This document shows positions 35,801 to 48,000 of a DNA stretch of 64,000 nt, one piece after another. The DNA lies in NCBI GenBank assembly GCA_947179485.1, contig OX359248.1:44712847-44776846 (forward strand). The letters are read 5' to 3'. The DNA comes from Allacma fusca. Its lineage: Eukaryota > Arthropoda > Collembola > Symphypleona > Sminthuridae. Position 1 is the first letter of the stretch, and each line of letters begins with the position of its first letter. The translations under genes and the position numbers were made by a program. Below the pieces are notes generated by a model. It saw only the letters and a program-made list of their open reading frames with translations, ran no database searches and was not told the origin of the DNA.

Positions 35801-38090
35801 TAGTCCCATAGCTTTGGTATGTGTAGATATTGTACTGTACACGCGCAGTATATTAATGCTAATCCAATGTATGTAGCTAATCTGTAGTGCATTTAGGGGT
35901 AGGAGTCTGTGTAAAAAAACGATTAATTTTTTGGAAGATGAGAGAGAAAAAATAAAAGTGATGAGTAATAATAAAAATAAATGTATGATTAATAATAATT
36001 GGGTGTAATTAACATTGTAATTAAATCTACTTTGAGCTAAAATGCTAGGTCTAGGGAAAATGTCATTTGTATGGAAGGCCTTTATTTCCTCTGTGTATTG
36101 TCTCGTATTTGTAGATATATATATATATATATAGTAACTATAGATAGATACATGTACAGTAGGGTTATGAAAGGTCTGGAACACACTGGACTTGAGAATT
36201 TATTACTTACTATTGTATATTCCTGTATTGCACATAACCTCCATATGTAGGTGAGGGACGGGGAGTTTTAGGGGTCCGTTTCTATAAAATGTTTCAATTG
36301 GCAGGGATTGAATTCGGACAGAATTAAAATGTCCATTGAGGGCTTGAACGACCCTCAGTAATTTTCTTATGGATTGGTTTAATCAGGGGGGAAGGATAAA
36401 AAATGGAGCTTTGAATAATTATTCAAAGATTGTGTGAATGATAATGAGCGGAGCCTGAAACCCTCTTCCTGGACCTAACCTATTATACTAGCGCTGAAGA
36501 AAATCCTCATTATTTTTGTGTTCACGTACAATAACCAAATGGAAATAAATTTAGGAATTTTGCTTTGAAAGCAGCGACAATTATAGCGGCCCTTGTCACA
36601 GAATATTTTAACAAGTCTTGGCTGTACAAGTGTACTAGATAATTATATATGTTTACTCATGTGTAAGTTTTGACTACTTAGTTACTTTCAGTAATTATTA
36701 TTGTACTATAATAATTATTATGTATTTTGTCTTGGTTTTGTATACTGACAATGGTTTTGTGTGGGACATGTAAGTGACGCTGCAAAATACCGCTTTATTC
36801 TATTAGCAGGCTGATACAAAGCGTTTATTAATTACCTCAGCGCAGGGCTCTATATTAAAAATTATCACGTTCGTTTTTCATCTCATTATTATATGACAAA
36901 AGTAATAAAATCAAATCAAAGACTTTCAGCGTCGTTCCACTTTGGAGTTTCATTTCCTTTAATTTACCATTTTTAAAAGCCTCATACGTCGTTGAAGCCG
37001 TTGAATCATTGACAAGTACTCTCTTGTCATTCTTCACTCATCAGCTCAGCACGTCCTGAACTGGAAAAATATGGTGAACATGGGTAAACAATTTAAATGA
37101 GAAACAGTATTAGTATGTTCCAAAAAATAACCGAGTAGGCGATACTAAAAAAATCAACTGAAGAGGATATAAAATGAGCTGACGAATTCATTGATTTAAT
37201 AAGAACAACGTTCTGAAAATCAACTATCGGCCCATGAATATGAGGAATCAATACAACGAGAGCTATCAACGAAGAGTATAATCTTCAACAGATGAAGCCC
37301 AGAATAAAAAAAGTATTAATGGGCAGATTAACCAGCCAATGCTTAGCATGAGCGGGCGAGAATAAGAAAAAGTTCTCCAAATGGTTGAAACATTTTCAAA
37401 GAAAAAGTGTCAAAAGCTTTTTAAAAAGTTATGCAGGCATCTTAAAAAGGCCGCGCGAAAAGAATTATGATTTTAAATTGTTTACAAAAATCCTGGGAAG
37501 AATTTGCTCCGGGGTATCACATGTTTTGTACTATTCTCCCGTATATAAGTTATAGAGGAGAATATAATTGCTTTGTTACCCGTGTAGGATCCAACACGTA
37601 GGATATTGTTTTTATAATACCATATTTTAGCCCATATACAGAACGTTTCTTCCATGCTGGCGATCAACCACGGATCTTGTACTGGGGGTACAAATTGACC
37701 GCTAGAGCATGCAGACGAGAGTATATACATACATATGTATATGATAGCAAAATAACATTTGAGTTGTATGGTTTGAAAAAAACTGCTACAACAAAACAAG
37801 AGGCAACTAATTACATATCATGAAATTAACATTCATATGTTACTAAAAAATAAAATCGTTAAATTGTAAGTCAGAAGCACTTGACACATACCTTTGCCTA
37901 GTATTTTGTATCTGCCTTGCAGCATTCAACGTTATCCCAGCCTTAAATCGGTCACGGTTGATTAGTCTTAAATTTGCATCATTAAAGTACAGATAAGCTG
38001 CGTTCTGCTCATGGGTTTGTTAAATGAAAACGGTATGGCATATTGGAATTATTATAATTTAATAGCATTTTTGATATTGTGGGTATTTTC
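32851..38090. other. 3' flank of the RUSC-like gene, no further gene seen
   Basis: AT-rich. Probable 3' UTR at the start; TACAGT-type motif copies at 33895 and 34656; AT microsatellite at 36116-36131; a short palindrome GAGACGAG/CTCGTCTC near 34952. Several 60-130 codon ORFs on the minus strand (34.5-37.0 kb) have no recognisable content. Confidence 0.4.
33895..34017. mobile_element. Small MITE-like copy of the TACAGT family
   Basis: The left end is TACAGTGCACTCTCGCTAT; the right end in reverse complement is GTACTCTCGTTATAC, giving matching arms over about 14 bases around a 120-bp unit. This wording resembles pogo/Tigger-type ends (CAGT...CTCGTTATAACG) with TA targets. The right end lacks the outermost CAG, so it is decayed. 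Confidence 0.4.
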
Positions 38091-38367
38091 AGCATATTCG
38101 TCTTAGGGCTCCTCAAAATTTCAAGTAGTAATTGCAACTATCAATTTCAAATACAATTTCAATTCAATTTCAATTGATGATAATCTGCAAGTTGTAAATT
38201 GAAATCAATTTCAAATAAAAATAGATTTTTAGTTGTTGATTCAATTTCAATTACAATTCAACTATCAATTTAGTCATTATAATTGGGAACTTCCACAATT
38301 TCAATTTCAAATAGCTGCGTTGCCAAAAATTGATAGTTGAAGTTGATAATTGACAACTAGTAAATGT
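38090..38367. repeat. CAATTTCAATT-rich block, left of the LTR element
   Basis: Degenerate repeats of CAATTTCAATT and its complement. A similar block lies at 42275-42480, to the right of the LTR element, so the two may be halves of one older repeat or element. Confidence 0.5.
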
Positions 38368-39176
38368 TGTCGGATTGATATATGTACATACATGTGAAAT
38401 ACAAAAATAAATCTCAATTACTGGTACATTGTGAGACCATACTCACAATTAGTAAAGGACCTATAAAGTCCAAAACTAGCCAACTCTGGCTACAAAATAA
38501 AGTATAAATAAAAATAAATAATTACTTCAAAATTCGAGTGAACTACACCCGACTAACTTAATACTACTCAAAAGAGCCGTAGTACACCAATGCGTAATAA
38601 TGCAGAGTGACAACAATCTGAAATTTATAATAAAACAAAGTAATAATTTTATTTTAAGAAATAAATATGTACAACCCTGGACAAAAGTTATTAGTCAAGG
38701 AATGAGACACCCTGACTGATACAAGTAGCAGAGTGAAAACAAAAAAAGGGTCTTGAGGTAATGACTCCCAGAAAGTGAGTGAGTTTTCCAGGCCTTGTCC
38801 AGAGATTTATATACTCTGGACTTGACCCAGATTTCTAGGTAGCTAATATTGCAAATATTAGCTCCCGTACCTTAAACTGCATATAAACATACATAAATAC
38901 ATAGGGACGGAAAACTTAAAATTAAGGCATCATATTTATATTAGAGTGACAAGGCTCTCATAACTCGTAAGATGCATGGTAATACATAATAGCATCAATC
39001 CTACAAACAGATATCACCATTATTTAAAATAAGGTAAATAACAAATAAACGCGTAAACGGGATACACCAAATGAATTAGCATGGTCCTGCTGCTTTACGG
39101 GAGCACAGGCCATGCTAATCTAAGATACTCAAAGTAGCGAAATGCTACAGTACACTATGCACGATCTCTCCTGACA
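38368..39176. repeat. Left LTR
   Basis: 809 bp, TG...CA ends. It contains a small hairpin with arms TTAGCATGG / CCATGCTAA (39077-39118). Confidence 0.93.
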
Positions 39177-41037
39177 CTATCCCCATCTGTAACGACTATG
39201 ACCTCATAGTCGTCGCAATCCAAACTAATACATTTTACAAACATACCTTAAAATATACAATTAATGGGCATAAATCATTAGTACTTGAAGAAATATAGTA
39301 AGACATTTTCTTTCAAGCTCAATCACCCAATTAACAATAATTGGGAAACATCTACAGGTTATAATCCTGTCTATAATAATGTAACTTACAGTTACGATCT
39401 GAACCATTGCTCAAACCAAACTATGGCAAACTTGTAGCGTTACCAGCTCTTTATATCAGTGTTCCCGAAAGTAAACACAATCGGAACATCTGCTCAAAAA
39501 ATTACATTGACCAAATAGCATTATTATGCTCTGAACAGAATAACTTACAAAAAAATGAACTTCTCAAAAATAAAATATTTCGTCTCAGTAACAAATACGT
39601 CATTGCGAAGTGTGCTTATACCAGCTTATCACTTCTAACAGTAAATTTGAACGTAACACAACAATAAATTTCAAGAAAAGTACACCATCTAAAGAATTAT
39701 ACATATTGAATTCTAACTCAAAATGTCTATATTATTTTGGTAAATCCTAAGATTTCAACCTGAACATCAACCATAAAACTGAACCATTGTTCAGCAAACA
39801 ACCAAAATAATGGAAATATTATAAGCTAATTAATCCTGTCTGTAACCACATTAACATATTCACTCAACAAATAAGTATATTACTTATTCACGTAAATACT
39901 AACTCATAAATAAAAATTCTGAAACATAATTACTCTTTATGACGTAACTCCAATACTTGAACTGCAACGGTTGTAGATCACCAAGACTTCTTGGACCAGC
40001 GGTTAGGAGTGGATAAGTAAGTACACGGTGCCTGGTGGATTACATGATTCTTAAACTTCGCTCTATCCCCCGGATTCGTCTAGGGATGCAGCTTCCGACT
40101 TTGAATTACATGGCGTTTCACCATGTCCGTACACGCACAAAAGAGACATTCTCTCGTCCAGTGACTTCACCGGCGTCCATCAGCATAATACGGGAATTAT
40201 ACTTACAACACTTGAGACAGAATACTATCCCATAAAGCAAAACTACATAGGACCAAACAATTCAACAACTTACGCAACATTGCTAAAAAACCTGCAAAAT
40301 GATTGACATTCAATCGACTCACTTTAATACACTATTGAAAAACTTCTATACATAAGGGTATTCAATAATGTGCATTAGTTAGGCTTTAATTGAGTTATTG
40401 TTAGATAGAGGGTAACACTCGCTAGGTGCTGTGAAAGGGTTTTGATCTTCCGCAACTACCACCTGTTGTGATTATTTAATTCAGTAAGATAACTTGACAC
40501 TTAATGTAAAACTTGGATGCTGCTCTTGAGACACCCTCAAAAGAACCAAGGAAAATGCAGCATTAAATTAATAACAAAACTAAATCAAAGAATATCTTTG
40601 AATAACAATTAATTTATGAACTAAACAAATCAAGCAAATACTACAAAAGTTAGACAACTAACTGCATTATATTGGGTAAATCCAACAACTGGTACTTCAC
40701 CAGATACACTAAGATACAGGTAATGGGGAGGATGGGATACCATAGTAACTTGACTAACGCAAGCATATCGCCAATAATGGAATCTGAACCATTCCCGCGG
40801 CTACAATACTAGGTCTACTGGCAGGTGCCCCAGTTTTGTTTAGGGAACACGTCCCGCACGCTTTCAAATGGCAACCCGCGGTTCCCTAGTAAGTCTCCAC
40901 CGTCAGAAGGTACCATGACCATAAAGGCTAACTAAATAGGTATTCCAAGGATATGTAGGACAAGACACGCAAAAATAAGCCTTGACAACCAAAGCTTACC
41001 TTGCGAATAAGGACAGGCGAATTTACCCCGCACCTAT

Positions 41038-41846
41038 TGTCGGATTGATATATGTACATACATGTGAAATACAAAAATAAATCTCAATTACTGGTACATT
41101 GTGAGACCATACTCACAATTAGTAAAGGACCTATAAAGTCCAAAACTAGCCAACTCTGGCTACAAAATAAAGTATAAATAAAAATAAATAATTACTTCAA
41201 AATTCGAGTGAACTACACCCGACTAACTTAATACTACTCAAAAGAGCCGTAGTACACCAATGCGTAATAATGCAGAGTGACAACAATCTGAAATTTATAA
41301 TAAAACAAAGTAATAATTTTATTTTAAGAAATAAATATGTACAACCCTGGACAAAAGTTATTAGTCAAGGAATGGGACACCCTGACTGATACAAGTAGCA
41401 GAGTGAAAACAAAAAAAGGGTCTTGAGGTAATGACTCCCAGAAAGTGAGTGAGTTTTCCAGGCCTTGTCCAGAGATTTATATACTCTGGACTTGACCCAG
41501 ATTTCTAGGTAGCTAATATTGCAAATATTAGCTCCCGTACCTTAAACTGCATATAAACATACATAAATACATAGGGACGGAAAACTTAAAATTAAGGCAT
41601 CATATTTATATTAGAGTGACAAGGCTCTCATAACTCGTAAGATGCATGGTAATACATAATAGCATCAATCCTACAAACAGATATCACCATTATTTAAAAT
41701 AAGGTAAATAACAAATAAACGCGTAAACGGGATACACCAAATGAATTAGCATGGTCCTGCTGCTTTACGGGAGCACAGGCCATGCTAATCTAAGATACTC
41801 AAAGTAGCGAAATGCTACAGTACACTATGCACGATCTCTCCTGACA
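41038..41846. repeat. Right LTR
   Basis: 809 bp, offset from the left copy by exactly 2670 bases throughout, so no indels separate them. Confidence 0.93.
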
Positions 41847-42496
41847 ATGTTAAGCAAGAATGCGCGCAAAGGCAGGAGTGTGTAATCAAAGCGCGGAGAT
41901 TACCCAACTTCCCAAAGCAAATGACACCTTAATGTTCTGCTTATTTCTCTAATACAAAAGCAACAAAACACTGAAAAAGTAACTCCAATCCAAACCTAAT
42001 GGGGAACCAACAACTACCGATTCTGAAAATCTGTTTGATATTCAAATGATTAGTTGTAAATACGATTCCAGGAACAAATTCGAGCGATATTTTTCAGAGC
42101 ACCATACAAAATCGACAGACCTGAAAATGGTGTTCTTAGTTTGCAGTTGGAAGGTGAATGAGTTTAGTTTAATTTCATAGCAAACAAATTGACCAGATGT
42201 AGCCAACACTATTTTAGTCGAATTTATTTTCATTTATAACCAGTTTTTCTTTTGGTACACACGGGTAAGAATTTAAAAAAACCAATTTCAATTCAATTTC
42301 AATTCAATTTCATCCCAATTACAAGTCAATTTCAACTTGCTCAAGTTTTGAAAGTTGTAATTGACAATTCAATTATTGACGCTGCTACTTGATTAATACA
42401 AATTGATTATTTTTCAAGTATTTGATTGACAAATAATCAACTACAAATTACCACTATAAATTGATTTGACTTCCAATAAAATGTAACTCCAAGTAA

Positions 42497-43419
42497 AGCT
42501 TAGTTTACATGAGATGCGTTTGCGATGCAATTCACCATGCGATGAGAACTTGCGATGCGAACAAAGATCTATTGGCGCGATTCTTGTTTCCAATCGCAAC
42601 TAGCTGCAGTTTAGATAAACGCGCGAAAATATGTTGCGTTGCGTAAGACATTTTTAGATGTGAGAGAGTGGAAAATGTCCTATGTAACGCAATGTTATTT
42701 TTCGAACAACTACTATTCGGCGTAATGTTTTTTTTGACAACTGTCATTCTGCTGCCCGCGATTTTACACGAAGGCACAAAAGAACCTTGCTCAGTTAAAA
42801 TTACTTTGAGAACACTGAGAAAGGAAGGAAAATGTCTTTGAGCATAATAATTTCGAAAATAGAAAAATTAAAGAAAATCATAATTTTTTGCCGCAGCAAG
42901 ATTGATTTTAAATTTACCGAAACTTCTCGTAAAAGCCTAGCGTGGGTTCGACCTATTTATTATTTATAAGCTTCATAAAACATGAGATTTCTACTTTGCA
43001 GTAATATATTATATTTGTTTCTTCCTATTGTGATTGGGGTCCAGTCATAAATGAAGCTTCGGGACTGAACTAATGTAATTAACTTATCATTAAAATTTCG
43101 AAGTTCCCTCTGAAGCTCTTTAACTTCCTTTTGATGTTGGAGAGTTGCTTATGCTCTTTTACTGGGCGTTTTTGCTTTTTTATTCGAATTTTTAGTCACT
43201 TTCTTACCTTCCAATTTCATTAGAAAGGAAACCGAACGCATGAACGCATGCACAAAAGTTGAATTAATTCAACTCCGAAAACGCGCCTTCGAACGCGTCT
43301 TCAGCAACGCATGTTCAAAACGCGACTATACAAACGCATTTCAGTTTACATGTAACGCAAGTTCAGATCGCGCGAAGCAGTGGAAACGCATGTAGAATCG
43401 CATCCATGTAAACTAAGCT
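42497..43419. mobile_element. Harbinger-like element with TAA target duplication
   Basis: Inverted ends AGCTTAGTTTACATG are identical over 15 bases, followed by GAGATGCG (left) and GATGCG (right). The flanks are TAA (42494-42496 and 43420-43422), the 3-bp target typical of PIF/Harbinger. Subterminal regions are rich in ATGCG/CGCAT. Inside, on the minus strand (about 43205-43030), a frame with one stop encodes KEVKELQRELRNFNDK and LITLVQSRSFIYDW, reminiscent of a coiled coil plus the start of a MADF domain, the usual second protein of Harbinger elements. No transposase is left. Confidence 0.8.
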
Positions 43420-43439
43420 TAAAGGAATCATTATTCGAT

Positions 43440-45420
43440 TTACATGGATTAAATTACAATAGTTTATTTTCCGCAAGCTTTCAGTTACAATCAGGACCCG
43501 TCAAGAGATTAATAGTGATATCAATACTCTGCATAAAACTGTTATAACAGTGTTGAGACTATAAAAATTTGTTTTCTCAAAATCTTGAAAATAAGCATAA
43601 TAATAATTTATGCATTTCATAATTTTGTGTACATTGACAAAATATCAAGAATTATTGGTTGCCAAGAACTGCTTAATTTAAAACCAAGGTTGGCGTTCAT
43701 CACTGGTTACTTTTATAAAGTTGTGTGCATAAACCTTTGATATTGCTGAGTAAACGAAATTGTTCGTTTGTGATAATATCAGGGTTCTCCAGGTTGATTT
43801 AACGACGTGGTTTTCTATTCAAATGTTTTGCTACTGCGGAATGTTTTGGCTCGTGTTCATCAATCCTAACATTAATCTGTAGGTTTCGTCAATGTACGGC
43901 ATGAGTTCCAATTTGTTTTGTGTATTAGGTGGGAAATAAATTTTTTCTTTATTACAGGTTTAGTAGAAAACTTTTGATTTTTCTTCCAGGAGTGAAAGTC
44001 GCTTCCCTTTTTAAAACTTTCTTCTTAGATATTTAGCAATAGAATTTGATATTTTCCCCATAAATGTAATTGCGATCCAATTCTCTTTATCATCTTTCGC
44101 ATATTCTTCATTCAATTTGTTTGAGCACAATTGCAAGAGCTTCTTCAACTATTTGATCCGGAATATGAAAACTTGTCAAAATCGCTTCATTTGCTATATA
44201 ACTGACTACTATTTAAGTATATACTGGTAATAGGTCACTATATAAGCACACAAATACAGGCATACCAGCAAGAATCCAACAAAGTTTTAATTACAAACTT
44301 TATTGAAAATCAGCCATTTTACACTTTTACAAAATAATCATTAATTGTTTTTTGCTTCAGACTTCGAATTTCCATCTTTGCAAGGACATCTTGTAAATGA
44401 TTTACACTGCCTTGACCTTCAAAGCACTCCGTGTCTTCAGATATTATCCACAGGGAAATTGAAGCAGATTGTCATTGGTTGGGTTTGCGCCAGTTGTATC
44501 CCTTCGTTCTGAATTGTTGATCACTATTTACAGGTACTTCAAACCGTATTTTTAACTGAAGGAGCATGCTCATTAGACCACTATGAGCAGGCTACCACTA
44601 TATAGGAAACCATTATTTGGATGGAGTTTTCTATGTTAAAGGATAGGAGGTGACCGGGAAGCCAAATGTGACCACTATTAACAGGAAACCATTATATGAA
44701 CGGCCTTTATGTGCCGGTTTTACTGTATTTTGAAATTGCTTTTTTATTCTTATTTTCCGTCTTCTTATTAGTGAGAGTGCATTCTTATTTCTCTGAAGTA
44801 TGTCTTCTAGATGTTGATTTTCTTCAGATAGATGCACTTCGTCGCAAATTGAGAATGCTCTGTATTGGAGATTATCAGTGATTGATATTTTTTGAGTTTG
44901 GTAGTGAAAAGAATTGTAATTATCAGTATGAGTTGGTTTTCTATAAATTTTAGTTTTAAGAGATATTTAATTTTGTTTCATTACAAGTACGTCTGTCTAA
45001 AAATGGTAATTGATTATTGTTTTCTTTTTCGATGATGCACTGAATATTAGGATGATAGCTATTCAATGCATTGAGAATTAATTCAAATGAGATTTTGTCA
45101 ATAAATTGCAAATACGTCATCCATATATCTCGTCCAGAAATTTATGTTTGATTTATTTGAAAATAAATATTTCCCCAGCATTTGTGGGGATATATCAGCA
45201 TTGGTACCTGAAATCTTCAGTAATTCAATGATTTCGTCTACCGAAAGTTCTGATTTTGACTTGTCTTGCAATTTGGTATTTGATTGATAAGCCTCTGACT
45301 TACTGCTTCAATGACTTCTTTCATGGGTAGGTTACTCAACATCGAAAAAAACGAGCACCATAAAAACTTTAGTAAAATGAATTACTTAATGAATAAAATT
45401 TGTAAAAGAAAAAAAAATTA
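43440..45420 (-). mobile_element. Broken Penelope-like retroelement
   Basis: On the minus strand, fragments of a reverse transcriptase are visible (RYMDDVFAIY near 45155-45110, then a LPFLD motif near 45010), followed downstream by a region like the Penelope GIY-YIG endonuclease and its C-terminal neighbourhood (about 43900-43740). Order and spacing suit a Penelope-like element. It is an old copy with several breaks, and about 0.5 kb of unrelated repeat sequence (44.2-44.7 kb) lies between the parts. Confidence 0.7.
44195..44715. repeat. Repeat insertion within the Penelope-like copy
   Basis: The right edge reads, in reverse complement, TACAGTAAAACCGGCACATA, i.e. a TACAGT-family end. The stretch holds repeated ACCACTATxxxxAGGAAACC phrases (44583, 44670). 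The left edge is unclear. Confidence 0.4.
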
Positions 45421-45429
45421 TGCACACAA

Positions 45430-46027
45430 AACATTGATATGTTAAATGTTCGGAATCCCGCCGTTTTGAATTTATTATCTTAGAATATCCAGGGAACTGA
45501 TTTAGTTATTACACTTTTGATACTGCCTTCTGAATTGAAAATTTAAAACGACATCTACCAAAAAATATTTATTTCCTGCCCATTTTTGTAAGTTTTTGCA
45601 ACCCAACACTCCCTTTGTCCGCAGTGATTTCCAAATTGTAAGTCCATGCAGATGATCCCGCAAGTTTTGAAAAATAACTCGGAAATTAGCAGGTTACATT
45701 AGACACAAAATCATGTAGTTCCTAAATCAATGCTGCATTGATTCTCTGAAAAAATATAACTGGATGAAATCATCTGTTAAGTGGGAAAATTTACTACCAG
45801 ATGCACTGCTAAATTTCAATAGACACACTTTTTGCGACTGAAATCAATAAAACCTGATTTGTGTTCTAAGCTAACATCCACCTTCACTTTTGCATAAGTT
45901 AGTGTGAGTTCAGTTTCTGTAATCTGTGATGTTATCAACTTTTTCTGGTGGATACAGGTCTAGACTTGTACCCCACTGGGGTCTGAGTATGGGGTATAGT
46001 GTACCCCCCGTGGTTGAACCACTGCTT
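45430..46027. mobile_element. Possible hAT remnant with one terminus
   Basis: Ends at the right in ...GGTTGAACCACTG (46012-46024), whose reverse complement CAGTGGTTCAACC is a common hAT end. The partner end and target duplication were not found. No coding frame survives. Confidence 0.3.
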
Positions 46028-46982
46028 CCAAGCCTTCGTTTAAATTAGTTCATCAAATATAATGGGTCTATATGTCTCTCTTTGCTACAAGATTTGTATG
46101 GAATTCTGTATATGACATGCGTTTCGTCTTCGTCTTTGTCTTTTATTCGGGTTAGCATGTTTACAATTATTTGCTTTCCAGGCAGGAAAGTGACTTTCCA
46201 TTACTTTTGTTTCATTTCCTGTATTGGAATAGGAACCCAAGGTTCTTTTCATCCCTATTATTCTGCTCTCTTAAGTTCAAGAAGGATGAGTGGGTGCTGG
46301 CTGACGAACTAGTAGCTCTCAAAGTCGAAACCTATCAAATGGCTTAAGAAATCCAGTACTTATACATATACAGGTATGTATGTATGTAGAAATTTGCACA
46401 TCTCCTGTGCTTAAACTATTTTACAACATTATTTCGCATAAATGCGTCGACAACTTGAAATCATAATATTAAAGAGTCTTGTGATACTAATTAGAAATAA
46501 TTACAATGTACGAAGCTTGTGAATCCATACATGTAATTATATTATTAGTCAATGTTTTTACGAGGTAATTAATTATTATTATTATTATTTACATATTGGT
46601 TTAAAATGTACGGGAGCAGTAGGATCAAAAGTACAAAATATGTAATCAAGGTGTTAGTGTTTCATATTTGTTTATTGTTAATTTTCCACATCTCATTTAC
46701 ATTGTGTAGATGCATAACTAATTACTTAAAAGTAAATTCAATGAATCTCTCGCTATTTTAAACCATCCAGATTATAGACACCGATTATTCAAACCAGCCA
46801 TTTTTTTTATTTCTTCATAATCCAATAATGAGTCGGTCACGTAAAATGGTTCAAAGGTATGGAAAAAGTTCAGCCCAAGGGTTGTAGAAATGAAAGTGTG
46901 AGGGCATCTTGTCACCTTACAAAAGACCAATTTTCGAAAATTGTAACCTCAAATTGTTTCCACGTGTGCTTAGTAGCAAACT
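46028..46982. other. Non-coding, nothing recognised
   Basis: AT-rich; a short TATGTATGTATG microsatellite near 46376 and ATT repeats near 46573. No gene seen. Confidence 0.4.
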
Positions 46983-46990
46983 GTCTTGGG

Positions 46991-47992
46991 TAGGGAATGT
47001 CGATTGAAAATGCCCTCGTATATATGCCCGCCAAGCTGAATATGCCCAACATGCCCGCCAACGTGCCATATTTTTGGGCACATTGGCACATTGGGAAAAT
47101 GCCCTAAATTGGGCATTTTCGACAGGGCATATTCGGCATTTTGGGCATTTTCAGTAGGGAATATTAATTATTTAGACAAAACTCAGCAATATGGTCAAGT
47201 CAAAAATACCACTATTCACTATTAAAATAAAATATTCTAAAAAGGCCTACATGTCAATTTCCTCAAATATATTTTATTTCAAAATATACTTCATGTGTAT
47301 CATACAATCGCCTAATATTGAATTGACGAATCAAATACTGTTGCATTTTGTATAACGTTAATCAGAATGCTCTAGTTCTTCTCACGTGTACGGTTCTTCA
47401 ATGATAAATGCGTCCTCAAAAAAAATCCTCCCCATCAGAACTTTTATTTGTGTAACTTTCAACCTCTGCAGCCGTTGCTTAGCCTTCGGCTGAAATAATA
47501 TCGGCATAAATAAAACTTCTCATATCAACTTTTTCTAACAAGTGCTTCGAGCTTGGCAGAGTTTATTGCATTCCAAAATGTGAGTTATGTTTGACTACTA
47601 AATTAAAAATAATTCGGGAACAATTTCAATGTTGAACTGTTTAACCACCCGTCAATTAGCAACAATGGAATGGTTAGAAGTTTCAAAACTTTTACAATTG
47701 TCTACTGACCAGATTTATTTACCTGTCTGTTAAAACGGCGAGTAATCGTTTTTAGTTATAACAATGTGTGCTGGGCAGTTTAACGTCTGGAAAAGGTAAT
47801 CGGCCGGAAAATTTGAGTTGAATATGCCCAAAATGCCAAATATGCCCAGGAATGAATATGCCCAAAATGCCCGTGCCGAATATGCCCAAAATCTACGTAT
47901 TTGCCCAAAGTTGAAAATGCCCAAAATGCCAGGGCATTTTGGGCAGGCATGATGCCCAATATGCCATGGCATTTTCAAATCGACAATCCCTA
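46991..47992. mobile_element. Non-autonomous hAT element 3 (ATGCCC type)
   Basis: Ends TAGGGAATGTCGATTGAAAA and, in reverse complement, TAGGGATTGTCGATTTGAAA; both continue into ATGCC. Perfect 8-bp target duplication GTCTTGGG (46983-46990, 47993-48000). Subterminal arrays of ATGCCC/GGGCAT occupy 47014-47158 and 47822-47972. It is 1002 bp with no transposase; the ORF of Pro/Gly/Ile type on the minus strand is only the array translated. Confidence 0.95.
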
Positions 47993-48000
47993 GTCTTGGG

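Larger units (their letters stand above)
38368..41846. mobile_element. Young LTR element without coding capacity
   Basis: Two direct 809-bp terminal repeats (38368-39176, 41038-41846), starting TGTCGG and ending TGACA, differ at about one position, so the insertion is recent. The target duplication is 4 bp, ATGT (5 bp, AATGT, if the last A is shared). The internal region is only 1861 bp and shows no gag, protease, reverse transcriptase or integrase; the element therefore looks structurally whole but non-autonomous (TRIM/LARD-like). A purine-rich stretch inside 39177-39195 on the minus strand suggests minus orientation, weakly. Superfamily not assignable. Confidence 0.93.
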
